Positions 41,801 to 52,931 of a stretch of DNA of 64,000 bases are shown piece after piece. The stretch is from positions 1,302,001 to 1,366,000 of the forward strand of contig JAMXDE010000012.1 of assembly GCA_026770025.1 (NCBI GenBank), in the 5' to 3' direction. This stretch comes from Craspedostauros australis. Lineage: Eukaryota > Bacillariophyta > Bacillariophyceae > Mastogloiales > Achnanthaceae. The position numbers and the translations under genes were made by a program. Each line of letters starts with the position of its first letter. Position 1 is the first letter of the stretch. The notes below the pieces were generated by a model. That model did no database searches and was not told the origin of the DNA. It saw nothing but the letters and a program-made list of their open reading frames with translations.

Positions 41801-42500
41801 GGGGTTTTGCAAGCACATGCCCAACGGACTGCGGATGAACCTCCGCTTCCCGTCGATGGGATCCAGCCATTCTCACGACGGTTCTGTCGGCCATCAACAC
41901 CGCGGACACGGTGGGAATCATCGCCGTGCAGAACCCAACTCGGTCGCTTTCAGCAACGAGATCGACGACACATCCTACGACGAATCCTCTCGATCCTTCG
42001 TAGTCAATGATTCGCCAACGGGCGTCTCCATCCACGCGCAGCGCGATGTGAATCGGCAACCATCCGCCATGTCGTCGTGTTCGGGCATCAGCCTCCGCGA
42101 AGAAGACAGCAGCGATATTGAGGACGAGGAGGATGATGACATTCACGATGACATTGAAGAGGAGGAGTACGGTGAAGGCATCCCGCTGTCCAGCGGACCG
42201 CCGTTGCCTTCGTTGGACTTGCCCAAGACGGATCAGAAGAAGCTGGAACCAAACGGAACGCCGGCCACTGCCACGAATTTGACGCCACGTGAAATTCCGA
42301 ACGATCATGAGAAATGCGGTGCCCCCTTCCATGGTGACGAGGAGACTGCCAAGACGCAGCCGACCAAAGCGACGGAGCCAGATGGTGGTACTGGTGGCAG
42401 CATTGGAAAGAAGCAAAAGAAGAAGAAGAAGAGCAAGAACAAGAAAGGGAAGAAGGACAAGCAGAAGAGACGCAACTCGGTACACTGCTGCATCCAGTAG
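38862..42500 (+). CDS. CaMKK/LKB1-kinase-like Ser/Thr kinase with CaaX tail, 1,212 aa
   Basis: The first ATG of the frame gives MASSSPTSDF. Kinase motifs in order: glycine loop VLGKGAYGTVRLA (about 107-117), VAVKIFNKSLLKRKR (Lys about 373), VEQEVALMKKLSHPNI (Glu about 410), VIHRDLKPEN (about 541), LADFGVSHL (about 563), and WCFWAPEI (about 785), ending HPFLQNARW (about 880). Three large low-complexity insertions split the domain: about 255 residues between the glycine loop and VAVK, about 70 after the hinge, and about 215 between DFG and APE. The start (VDGVLGKGAYG) and the FNKSLLKRKR segment point to the CaMKK/Tos3-Elm1 group that activates SnRK1/AMPK-type kinases. The C-terminus is a long Lys-rich run followed by HCCIQ, a CaaX farnesylation signal with a polybasic neighbour, as in K-Ras4B. 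Plasma-membrane anchoring is therefore predicted. Confidence 0.88.
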   Translation: MASSSPTSDFATGNNSTSINHTNNSNVSNSNNHDSINSQDDFLNASHAQLPQSPFRTAASRPPPLSPNSRSHSNAHMTLQHSTSSLNEDYDDEGNVCRVGNLIFVDGVLGKGAYGTVRLARRIQPIATPSATTPNLVATPNSFDSTSNSNNTSISSSNNNTGYGWRAGRRRKQARRYSDDYSNSDQQTNAQPTTLSSSSHGISKHDSAGSQHSQGISSLKKNPKHTTPQQAKTTSFDSSLQSAEQPSNDQTPPKKSRRERRRRLKSLSAPTGSDLFGGDAKTEADPKIDATDNLNAKADETRTEKTSTIKWGDHHNNDNHASAAQQFYSMRGGRSFDMTELDDTGNNHTTTSSSHGRRRRKNSLAEPDEMVAVKIFNKSLLKRKRTMVVAKGQRRRMQVSTALDQVEQEVALMKKLSHPNIIRMYDVLDSPESDMLYMVLEYMPLGEILSYKEETGTFHRKVKSDNASDTSGFSSWRSRGSSHRRQNPFSPHSSSSHRRGQMKDILSPDASLVDGHFDEKHAAFYFVDILHGLAYLHQHHVIHRDLKPENILLDARGVAKLADFGVSHLFEKESDMCFVDSGDDDSSFGQKSHGKTAAATSEHSNHSRPMLHKKMSSLSGDRPASSPNITPPTTPASTPKITTPHRQHKLHEFSHSASALTSPALGMVKTPSSVHDPNRDAHSMRSKFLPMSPSMPILSKKESSNRGISLRRRLMPKHTSGSSSGNASLALSSAVDGDVSASETAQDEIGSPPHHPHFLTRSDTETALVMPRMPNHGLISKTEGTWCFWAPEICKRREGTGSKAFSGYAADIWAAGICLFIFVTGRLPFYSESPTELFDQIVNDEIDYSGLGLSDSLVDLLKRALEKDPTKRAGVGECLKHPFLQNARWQRIRMLSSELARSNKRKIVLNEEDIKAAFRIVKKVPRVLLQSASKTLHQGTKKIQEGLRGRLVGDKHRSGAGGGNATSTTTQSASSSSHQKGFCKHMPNGLRMNLRFPSMGSSHSHDGSVGHQHRGHGGNHRRAEPNSVAFSNEIDDTSYDESSRSFVVNDSPTGVSIHAQRDVNRQPSAMSSCSGISLREEDSSDIEDEEDDDIHDDIEEEEYGEGIPLSSGPPLPSLDLPKTDQKKLEPNGTPATATNLTPREIPNDHEKCGAPFHGDEETAKTQPTKATEPDGGTGGSIGKKQKKKKKSKNKKGKKDKQKRRNSVHCCIQ

Positions 42501-43080
42501 CAGTGGAATGGGCACACACGAGTACACATGTGCCGGTATGCGTCACCCAAGGAAGAAGTACCGTGATACACAACCACATGTGAGGCGTTGGTAGATCGCA
42601 ACTAGCATTTAGCTGCAATCTCTCCCCCAGCGTTGGGGGTGGGAGACAAACTGACGCCATAAATGCATTCATGATTACACACGAAACACGATTCATCACA
42701 CTACACGACACCATATTAAACAATATGATATCATACATGGAGGTACTTTTCACAATCACCGTGTATTCAAAGTATTGCATGAGACGGAACTTGATCAATC
42801 TCTGACTTTGGGCGTTCCGTTGTTCGATCTCGGAGTTGAAGTGTTTAGATCATCTCGCAGGTGATGACAAAACGTCTCCACAATTTCGTCGCCAATTGGA
42901 CCAACTCAACAAACGCAACAGCTACAACACTGCCCCAGGGAAACGAAGGGCTTGATCACGACAGTATTATCATTGTACCACTTAACATTGTTGTATTATC
43001 TATAATATCTTCCATTACTTCGCAGATTGCGCTGCCGGCTGATTCTTCCCCAGGTACTTGCGACCACGCCCGCCTCGGCA
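42501..43080. other. Convergent intergenic region with one hairpin
   Basis: Lies between the ends of the kinase gene (+) and the DUF6824 gene (-). A GC-rich imperfect hairpin (ctcccccagc / gttgggggtgggag) at about 42628-42650 could be a 3'-end structure of the kinase transcript. No coding sequence is seen. Confidence 0.4.
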
Positions 43081-46000
43081 TCACACTTTGGCCAACCATT
43101 TGGTGGTGACGGACTCATTCGTGAGTGGCAGCGGTTTGATGCTGTCGTCATCGAGCAAGGCTGCTGCACGTTCTTCCTCCAAGGGTTCGTTCACCATTTC
43201 CAGAAAGTCCATCGTAGTCAGACGGCTTTCCTCCTTGATGGCTAAAGGCCGGTCCATTGCGGAAGTTGATGGCGATGCCGCATCGGTGTTCAATCCTTGC
43301 ACGACATCCGGTGGCAACGGCATCATATCCGAGGCTGGCAAGATGCTGCCATTGTCGTCTTCCAGGTTGAGGTCAAGCGCATCGATCGTGCTTGTGCGAT
43401 TGTCTTCCAGAAGCGGTTCAGGTTTGTCAAGGAACGCCAACGTCATCTTGTCCACCGTGCTGAGCCGGTCGGCGCTGCCCAGAGGCTTGGGCTTGACGCG
43501 CTTGCCGTCGCTGTCTGCGAAGTTGCCTCTGTCCTTCAGCTTGGTCTCTTCGAGGTTGTCGCTGAGCATGCGGATTTCCTTGTCGAACCTGGCACCGCCG
43601 TTGTTATTGACGCCGTCGTAAAATTCGGGCAGGTACTGCTGCTTCAGCCTGTTCGACGTTTCGCTTTGGTCGCGACTCAGAGTCGCGCGCTTGATCGACG
43701 GCTTGGTTTCGCGGCTCTCGTTCTGGTGGGAGGTGTCGCGCTTCACCATGCCTGGCTTTGGAACGGTGCCGCCAAGATCATTGCCGAATCCCATCGAAGC
43801 TGGAGGCTGTTGTTGCCTGTGTCGTTGTTGCTGCTGTTGTTGGCGGCGTGTGCCTGCCCGCATGGGGCTTCTGGATGTGCCATTGCGCGCCGATCGTCCA
43901 CCGGCCGTGTCATTCAACGGTCTCTCGTACTGCTCCTTGCTCCAGTCCGTTGGTGCCCCAGGATCCTCTCCCGACCAGCTTCTGCGCACATCGCCGCCAC
44001 CACCGGACCAAGTCTTTGCGATGCTGAGATCGACGTTGTAATTCGGCGTGGACGGGGCACTTGCCGCTGCGTTGTCGCCGCCTCGGTTGTGATGGGATCG
44101 GGCCGGTGGGATGATGTTGGAATCTGTTCTGGGACTGTTGGTGCCGTTGCTGTTGGCCGGCGATCGACCGCCGTACGGTGACAGGTTGTTGCTGGGTTCG
44201 CGGTACGGTCCCATGGGCTGCTGCATTGGCGGTGGTTGCTGCTGCTGTTGCGACATGGATGGGCTGGGGTATCCGTTGGGAGGTGGCATGACTGCCTGTG
44301 GCGGTGGCATCGACGTTCCGTACGCACCTGGGGGTGGTGGAGGGGGAGGATTGGCCGCCCAGTAGCCCGATCCCGTTCTGCCTCCGTTCGCGTCGAATGG
44401 CGATGCGGCAAGCGCCGTGGATGCATGGCTGAGCGGATTCATGAGCAGCGAATGCTCTCTGCCGTTGGACCAGCTGCCGGATCGCTGATGCGTTGAACCG
44501 CGCGATGGCAGCGGTGGTACGGGAGGCTGCGTCCACGATCCCGATCGCTGGATGTGATTGAACGCACCCGGTGGCGGCGGTGGACCTCCCGCACCGTGCT
44601 GACCTGGTGGCGGGGGCCCGCTGAAGGAACCGGAGCGATTGCCGATGCTGCCAGTGCTGGGGAAGGGCTGGAGGCTGCTCAACGAGCCGATGGATCCCCA
44701 GCTTTCGAAGCGTCCGCTGGAGAATCGACGTCTCCTGTCTTCGTTGCTGTTGCTGGCGACTCTGCCGTAGTAGTCAGGCGGCGGTGGCGGGTGCATGTGA
44801 GAAGGAGGTCCGCCAACGCTGGTGTGGTAGGTCGGGTGCATGCCCATGCTGCCGTGACTGCTGGTCCTGCCTGCCGGTGCGGTGTACACAGCATGAGGCG
44901 GAGGCGGCGGAGGGGCCGTGGGATGCACCGGAGCACCACCACCACCGCCGCTGCTCGTTTGCGCTCCGCTTCTTGCCGCGGCTGAAATCCCAGGCAACGA
45001 CCCCATGCTGCTGAAGGATATGCTCCTGCTGCTTTGGAACGGCTCCTGCCACGAAAACCGATCAAGCGAGAGCTTCTCGCCTTCGCCGAAGAACTCTCTG
45101 CCGAAGGTGTGATCGCGCGCAAGCAATGGTCGCTTGACCTGGCCTCCTTGATCTACTTCCATCTTGTTGTTCCCATCTGGTCGTGAAGGTGACCTGCTGG
45201 CGCTTCCGTTCTGTTGATTTGCAATGATCATCACGAGTGTGCATGGTACGGTTGTGTACGAGTGCGGTTGTGTACGAGTGCGTTTGGCATGTCCATGTGA
45301 TGTGCGTGATGAAGAAGTGATGGTGAACAAGAGTGGGCGGAGTGGTGATTCATTCCCCATTTGGCGCCATTTTGAGTTGCGTTTTCCGTGTGGAGAAACA
45401 CACCGCGACACGAAGGCGATTGGTTGATTGGTGATTGTGCACAAGATGCGTGTGTGGCCGAGATGGTGAACAAATGTAATTGCATACGAGTCAGGAGGTG
45501 GAAAAGAGGAGAAAACAAAGTTTGAGGCGGATTGATCAAAGGCATGCTCGCTGTACCGCACATCACAGTCCATCATCCAGCGTCTTCACTCCTCGAATAC
45601 GCCATGATCCATTCTCACTCGCGTTCACAACCGCAAAGCAAACGAAAGCAAACCGACATGACATGCAATGACACGATCATTCCTCACCTGTCCATTGAGC
45701 GGCACCTCGACGATCTTGGCGTTGCGTTCCTCCTCCTGCTGCTTGCGGATGGACGGGGCCTTTTCACGCAGCGCCTGCGACGTCTTCTCCCTGGCCTTCT
45801 TGTCGCCGACGTCGTTCCAGAGGCCCGTGCTGTCGTCGAGCTTGAGGAATCGGCCCGGCGGATCCTGCGCCCTCCATTGGCGGATGATGTCGAGCGCCAC
45901 GAGGGGCTTGTCGAGACGCTTGCTCATGACGTAGTCGACCTTGCGTTCCTCCACGAGCTTGCGGTATCGCTTGTTGCCAGGATGGTGGTTGGTACCGCCA

Positions 46001-46239
46001 CCGCGGCCGTACATGACATCGTTCTCGTGGGGTTCCTTGATGTTCTTCAGCGGCCAATCCGCGCTGGAAATCTTCCTCTTGCCATCGCTGTTGTCTTTGC
46101 CGTCCTTTGCGGCGGCATCATCCTTGTCGTTGATGTCTGCCGGTGACGCTGCTGCGTCTTCCGGATTCTGGCTGTCGGACGAGGTCCCATTTGTGGACGC
46201 TTCCGCGCCATCGTCCGCCGTGCCGTTGTGTTTGCTCAT
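43081..46239 (-). CDS. DUF6824-domain protein with Pro/Gly/Ser-rich tail, two exons, 893 aa
   Basis: Exon 1 is 46239-45688 and exon 2 is 45210-43081. The 477-bp intron runs from GTGAGG to CAACAG and the joint is in phase 0 (PLNGQ/NGSASRSP). Residues about 70-165 are a well conserved DUF6824 domain: VMYGRGGGTNHHPGNKRYR, ALDIIRQWR, GRFLKLDD, WNDVGDKKAREKTSQALRE. Then come hundreds of residues of low complexity: FSSMGSLPG and SIGSLSSL words, Pro runs, and RSGSW or RSGSF repeated four times, which look like phosphorylation sites. Near the end a short motif R-x-[ST]-T-[VIM]-D occurs three times (about 43460, 43390 and 43215). The exon 2 frame is open 366 bp into the intron, but that extension lacks domain-like sequence. 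The family is typical of diatoms; a regulatory role is inferred only from composition. Confidence 0.85.
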
Positions 46240-49200
46240 TGTCAGATGTGCGGTTCTGTCTTCTTGTGTGGTTATGTGTGCTGACTGCTGGTTGTTGCCT
46301 GCTGCAGTATTAGTATTGGTAGTAGTATTGATAGTAGTATTGGTGGAGTTTGTGGAGCCGGTACAGGAAGAAGGACTCTGTGTGATGGTGTGCCTTCGCG
46401 AGTGTTCTTGCGCTGATCTGCGGAGGTGGTCTTGCTTTGGTGAAACCCCAAACCGTTCTGCCTCTGGTCTTGTGTGCGCTTGCTTCGTATGCAGAGTATT
46501 ATATGTTATTATAGTCGTATGCTATTGTCTGGTGTTATATGTATCAGGATGGTGCGTCTTGAATTCCCGGGATCCCCCTCCTCTCTTGTGTGGTTCGGTT
46601 GGCGTCTGGACTCTCTGCGTCCTCAGCTTGGTTTGATGTCTTTGCTCAGTTGGTCCCTCGCTCTGTTGTTTCCTCGTTGGTTTGCTTGCTCTCTCTCTCT
46701 CCTCTGTGTGTGGGATTGCTTGCTTTTCGCCGCCGTCGCGGTTTGTTGTAGTAGTGCGCTTCGTTTTTGCAAGTTTTGGTTGCGAATACTTGTGGCTTGC
46801 CTCTCACTGCGTGGTACTGCTCATCCTTGGCACCGTTGCGTCGCACATCAGTCGCGGTGTCGCGAAAACAACACGGATGAAGGCGCTCGCCCTTCCGTGT
46901 TTCGTTCGTTGTTGATTGCGGGGTCTTGTTCGTGTCGCCCAAATCGAACACTAAGGGGCCTCACAAAGTACCTTGATTGTTCATGAGTCGTGCACAATCC
47001 CGTTTTTGGTTCGTGCTTTAACGCCTGTTCCAGTACGTACCAACAAACAAATCTGATTCGATGGACCGCAACACCAACCAACCAATTTGCAATCCCCAAC
47101 AACGGCAGCGCAAAATCATCCGACAGAGGCAGCATGGGGAAAAGAGAGCAAGAGGGGATGTGCTGCGGAAGATGTCATAAATCTGGCAGGCACATCTGCC
47201 AAGAGAGAAACAAGACAGCAGTGCTGCAATGGCGACATCGACGGCCTCCGCAAAAGGATGAGGCGGCCTTCTCGGCGTAACCTTGGACGTTCGCTGTGCG
47301 CACGGCATCCAACACACGCACTTGGTCGCAAGACGATGCGATGCATCGAGACCGTCAGCACGATGTGAGCAGCAGCCGGTCCATGCAGCGATCGTTGACA
47401 GTTTCAGTATGATACGATACAAGCACCTGCGCAAGAGGGATTGCTGACCATCATGGGCATGTGTCACACACGCACGCAGCATGTGCCGACCCCCACACGG
47501 TGAGCATCATGCCACGAAAGCCGCGCCGAGACAACATCCACTCTGCCTCGGCCTTCTCCACTGCATCATCATCGCCGCCACATCTCCCTCTAGGATGTGG
47601 ACGCGACATCAAACCGGATGTTTCTCATTTCTCGTCCATTTCCTTCGATCCGACCCATGACGGAGCGCCGACTGCACGTATCGAGCGCCCAACCGAGGTG
47701 TTCGTTGGTGCCATCAATCACCTCTGCACGAGGTATCGGCAAGTGCTCCGTCTACGTGATGTGATGATGTGCTATTGACACACGCACAAGTATCCACGAC
47801 TTCGCGCTATCATGCTTGGAATGAGGTCGATCCGCACATGCGCATCAATCGCTCGCTCGCGATCCTCTTCGACCACGAAAGCCGTTCGCTCCACAGGCAG
47901 AGTACCCGCGATTATCCATTCCGCAGCAGAGGAGCCAAGCATGTAAGTCAAGTGCGTTCGTCCATCGTTCCACAACCAAAAACGCATCCTTTTTCGGTGA
48001 CGTGTCAATGATCGTCAGTATCTGGCGCCATCCCACACACGATACACCTTCATGCGGATGCAACAACGACCACCATGAACGGGGTTTATTAGCGAGGAGA
48101 TCAAATGGAGCAGGGGGCGTGCGGAAAGAGCGAGCACTCGCATCTTTCTCCATGTCCATTCCAAACCTGCTGCGTCGGGTTGCATGCTTGTGAGAGCCGA
48201 CGATCGACGCAGTTTTTGCGGAGATCGTCGCTGTGGCTGTCACCGTGCGGTCTGCCCACGATCTTTCCCTCGTCAGTGCCTTGACCAACATCACACCATC
48301 ACACGCCACGAACATGCTGACCAACATGCTGACCAACGTACATGTCGTACTCGTAGCCTTGCCGCAGAGACGGGCGAGTGGATAGATGGATCGATGGAGG
48401 GAGGGAGGACACCATTTGATCCCACCACCCACACGAGACCAAGAGAGCAGAGGAACGCTCTGCTCGGACAAATACAGCGGCCTCTGCAGAGTATCCCCGA
48501 CACGAGGAGGACGTTTCATCTCTCACTTGCCGTGAGGAGTAAATCGTGCTCTGGGGTGCTCCAACAGCAGCGTCGCCATCGTCACTTTTGCTCCATCCGT
48601 TCGTGCAACTTCTCACCACATGACCCCTATGTCTTGCATCGCCTTGTCGGCGCTCTCGTCGTTTATTCTCTACTCATCCGCTCGTGTCACCCACAAAAGG
48701 GTCAAGAGTGGACTCATGACCCTTGCGACACTCGTATCCCCACAGCGGATCATGGTTCCTTCTTCATGATTGCCTCTCACGTTGGAATTGATCCCACTGC
48801 AACGTACAAAACAATAAAGTCTAACAGTGTTTCACTAAATATGAATAACGGCTAGTGTTGTACTTCAATGAGAACAGGCTTTTCCGCCTCTCAATCAAGT
48901 TAGCTGTATCCTCTTTGCGGAGTCTGTACGTGGTGCCAATGTCGGCGGAATGAAAGGCTTTTGTATTTCTGTTTTCTATTTCTCTCCTGTTGTTGTGGTT
49001 GTTGTTGTTCTTCCCATCTTGTGCCGAGTGTCATCTGCCTCTTTACCGTGCTGGAAGAGCGAACAATGCCAGAATGGGGACAACGTCAATGAATGTTCGA
49101 CACAATTATTGGGATTTTGTGGTCCCTATTGAGTCTTGTTGTGCATATTCACATGATTCAAGACAGCAGGCACCACGTGAACAAATATTACAACATGAAA

Positions 49201-50056
49201 TATATGCAAACCGCTTCTCCCAGAACACATACGGACAGTGGGTGGATTGCATGTTGGACGAGAACTGACATTGCTATGCACCGACAAACAGCGAGCAGGG
49301 TAAGCGGAAGCCATACTCCACACACGCCATCGCAACGCACCCAGAAGAAGGAAGCGTTCGCAAGAGATGCAAGGCACAGAGGAACCACACCGCTGGAAAT
49401 ACACAAACAACACCACAACCGAAGAGAGCACGCACAATCGAGAAACCGTCACTTGATTCCCTTTCGTGTTCTGCCTCTGCGTGTCCACATTCTGGGACAA
49501 GGGAGAAAGAGAAAGAGAGAGCGAGCGAGCAACAGAGCAGAACACCAGACGCCAGCCGCAACAAAAGCCTCAACAAGAGTTCCTCACAATCTGAACCCAG
49601 AGAGAGGAAGTCAAGTGTTCATTGCAGTGACTGTCTTGCAGGTGAAGGAAGGGGAGCAAGGAAGTAAAGAAGCAAGGGAAGAAGCGAAAGGCAGGAGAGC
49701 GACGACGATAGAAGCAACCACGGTAGCGCGGTCCAGAGAGAAGAAGAAGAGGCTGTCAAGAGAAGAGACTCGCACCAAGAGAAGCAAAAACGAGGGCATC
49801 AGGAGCGAAACGGGTGTCGAATTGGAGGAGAAAACAGCGCCACCAACCTCAGTTGCAAACACGACGGGAGGGTTGGACCCCCAAGACCGGATTTGAAGTG
49901 CAGCGCAGCGAAGCACCCACAGCGCGCCAGCAGCTGCACGAGTGGAGACACGAGCACAGACATCCAGTTGCACCATACTCGGACAGAAACGCACAAAGCA
50001 TATCACCACACATCACCACATATCACCATATATCACCACACATCACGCACGTGACG
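46240..50056. other. Divergent 3.8-kb region, no supported gene
   Basis: Frames at 47018-47482 (-), 47461-47778 (+), 47845-48519 (-) and 48184-48855 (+) overlap and show no domain or convincing protein character. A 105-codon + frame with MPRKPRRDNIHSASAF is the only one that reads at all like a protein. The last 200 bp before 50057 carry atcaccacat-type repeats (about 50008-50048) and are likely the 5' untranslated region of the Gln-rich gene; a long Arg/Glu-rich frame at 49093-49896 leads into it. Confidence 0.4.
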
Positions 50057-51404
50057 ATGATGCCATCGAATCACCAACAGCAGGCGCAAGCGCAGCAGCA
50101 GAGCTTTCAGATGAACCCATACCAACAGCAGCAGCAGCAGCAGTATCAACAACAACACAATCAGCAGCAGCAGCAGCAGCAGATGCACTTGCAAGTGCAA
50201 CAACAGCAACAACCGCCAATGGCGCCAATGACTATGCCAGCCTCCCCAGCGGAACGTGCCATGGTGGAGACCTGCCTTTCGTCGATGGCATGCGCCATCA
50301 CCTACAACCCACAGACGGGGGCGTTGGAGGAGCCACCAGGCTTGCGATCTGGTTACCAACTCGCCAACCTCATGTCTGCCCCCGCGATGAACAAGCCCAA
50401 CCCAAACCCCATGAACGCAGGCATGAACGGAGGCGCCAACACTGGCAACGGCACCAAGTGCTGGACCTTCCCGTGCTACTCCCTCAAGCAACACCAATCT
50501 TCACCAGAGTCGGCAGCTGCCAAGCAGCACAACGACAAGCCTTCGTTGGAACGGGTTGCTGCCAGCAACCTGGCGCAACCGCTGCACGCATCGCTGATGG
50601 AGATCCCCATGATCCCAAAGTTCATCCTCTCCAACATCTATGACACGTTCCAATCCCTGCTGCATTCCAGGCTGCGATCCTACTTCGTGCTGCTATCTCA
50701 GCAGGCCAAGCAGCAGCGGTTCCAACATCAACAGCAAGCCATGGACCGGCTCGCGATGAAGCAGATACTGCAGCATTTGTTGCTGGCCATGAAGCGGCTT
50801 AAGAATGGCAGCAGCGGCGCCGACGGTGCTGGCGGGACCAACGGCAACAGCAACGCCGCTGGAGATACCAACGGTTCGCAACCCTTCGTCCAAGCCACCA
50901 CCATCGTCAATCGGTTCCAGATGGCCTACGGCGGCAACGAATCGTCCCTCATGTGCATCCCAGGACAGGGCTTCATGGTGGTCATCACGCAGCAAGTGAC
51001 CATGGACATCAGCATCCTTGGTGAACCATCAAGTCCCATCCAGGTCAACACCAACGGGAACCTTTTCGGCTACATGGACGCGGCGCTCCACACCAACGGG
51101 AACTCCAACAAGCTCTCGCACGTTTCCTTCACAATGAACATGGAGTCCTTCCTGCAGGGCCTCAGCCATCAGATCAAACTGATCGTGCGAAATGCCGTGA
51201 GGCAGGTCATGCAGCGATGCGTGGCAACCGCCAATGCGAACATGGCACCTGGCATGGCCAATGGAAGCAGCCACGGCATGAATGCCATCGGCGCCACATC
51301 CAATCACAGCAACAACGCCGCCACCGGCGGTAGTAGCTCGGGCATGACCAGCATGATGATGAACAATGCGCTGTCGCTAGACAGCAGCCTGCACAGCAGC
51401 AACC

Positions 51405-51447
<43 letters not shown>

Positions 51448-52267
51448 CGGCGACAACATCAATTCACTCATGATGATGGGTTCTGATGATCTCCCTGCCT
51501 GTGACATACCCATCGACATGGCCAACACCAATCTCAACAACCAAGGCAACAATCTGATGCCGCCCATGGGAATCCCTTCCATGAATGGCAGCTCGATGCA
51601 GTATCCAACCGGAACAACAGGAGGGACAGGAATGGGCGCCCAATCCCAACTGCAAGCAGGGTTGAACATGCAATCGCAGCCGCAGGGCAATCTCAACACA
51701 AGTACTGTCGTCTCCGATGCAATGCAAACGGCGCAGCACGTCCCGTTGACAGGATTGCCAATGGTCGCAAAGGGCACGCCGCTCCCAAACACCACATCAT
51801 CGTCAGTTCCAAACATCCAGGCGATGCAAATGCAGCAGCAGCAGCAACAACAACAACAACAACAACAACCGCAGTTTCCACAGGACCAGCTGGCATTGGT
51901 AGACGTAATGGCAAACGCCGTGCGCAACAATGTGCCCCTGGGCAGCGTGAACAACCTCGACATGCCCACCAAGACCAACGGCAGCAGCCACGTCGTGTCG
52001 CCACAGGTGACCGACCGTTCCGTCCTGCCCGTCGATTCTGTTTCCAGTGGAACGGTCCCGCCCAAGCCCGTCGAGCCAGGCAACTCTTTCCAGCAAGTTA
52101 TCTCACCCAAGAACGGTGGAATGGACTCCATCGGCACGGGCAACAACAACAACAACAACAGCAACAACAATGCAAGCCTCTCATCTTTCGACTTTTCACC
52201 AGTCCCCGAGACCGACAAATCCTTTAAATGGAATGCATCGGAGGATCTTGACTTCCTGGAGTTGTAA
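50057..52267 (+). CDS. Gln/Asn-rich putative transcriptional regulator, 736 aa
   Basis: I chose the tandem ATG at 50057 (MMPSNHQQQ); the frame is open upstream but only through repeat-like sequence without another ATG. Residues about 15-55 are polyglutamine. A conserved-looking region lies at about 140-390: WTFPCYSLKQHQSS, MEIPMIPKFILSNIYDTFQS, LRSYFVLLSQQAKQQR, LCIPGQGFMVVITQQVTMD, LQGLSHQIKLIVRNAVRQVM. After that come polyasparagine (51405-51448), Met/Asn-rich sequence and polyglutamine (about 51832-51870). The last 25 residues are acidic with aromatic residues (FDFSPVPETDKSFKW, EDLDFLEL), like an activation domain. I do not recognise the core. Composition suggests a nuclear co-regulator; that is inference. 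Confidence 0.75.
51405..51448 (+). repeat. AAC trinucleotide run in coding sequence
   Basis: About 15 AAC triplets coding for Asn in the Gln/Asn-rich protein. A perfect codon run of this kind varies readily in length between strains. Confidence 0.9.
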
Positions 52268-52931
52268 AAAGACCAGGCCTTTGGGAGGTGAACTACTGAG
52301 GGCATGGGCAACAACGTCGTGCATTCCACTACAAGAGCACTGGAAGGATGCTCGGCTCCGCTACTCTAATTTCTACTTTCATTCACGATGAGTACGGGGC
52401 AGCAGGGTGTGGTAGTTGAAGGGGGTTGGAACAGTGCGAAGACGAGGGGCGTGCAGCTCGCTGGCATGTATCCATGTAGTCGCCTAGTATATGCACGATG
52501 TACCATTATATAGTAGCGTACTCGCAGTACGAGTGCAATAGAGTAAAACGGTTCCGTATGGCAATGTCGGTATGCATTTCCTACTTTAGTCTTGCAGCCT
52601 GCACTTTCAACGTTCACGCCATGCGATTGTGAACACTGACTTGCCCGACATGCAACTGGCGTACCGCGGCTGTGGTCGAGTTGCCGCAGGGAGAGGAACG
52701 CTACTCCGGTCCCCTTCATTGCCGCCATGGTGCAAGTATGATATGCATGTAGAAAAGTACCATGTTCATGTGCTCCATGTGTAGAGTATGATGCGATGTC
52801 ATGGAATACTGCCATAAAATACTAAACATAGAATGCTGCTCCAACTTGTCCCACGCGAATATTGAGGATTTGGCCAGTTGTGGCACGATGAGAAAGGAAA
52901 GCTCCTGCTGCCCATGGTACTCGTACTGTAT
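52268..52931. other. Convergent intergenic region
   Basis: Separates the Gln/Asn-rich gene (+) from the plastid protein gene (-). Only conflicting short frames are present. Words gtactcgcagtacgagtgc are found at about 52518. Confidence 0.4.

Noticed and set aside
43297-44181. Plus frame of 294 codons
   Set aside because: Antisense to exon 2 of the DUF6824 gene.
45211-45576. Upstream extension of the 831-codon minus frame
   Set aside because: Replaced by splicing to exon 1 with the DUF6824 domain; the extension has no domain and lies in a GT-AG intron.
47845-48855. Overlapping frames of 224 (-) and 223 (+) codons
   Set aside because: Mutually exclusive and neither has a domain or protein-like composition.
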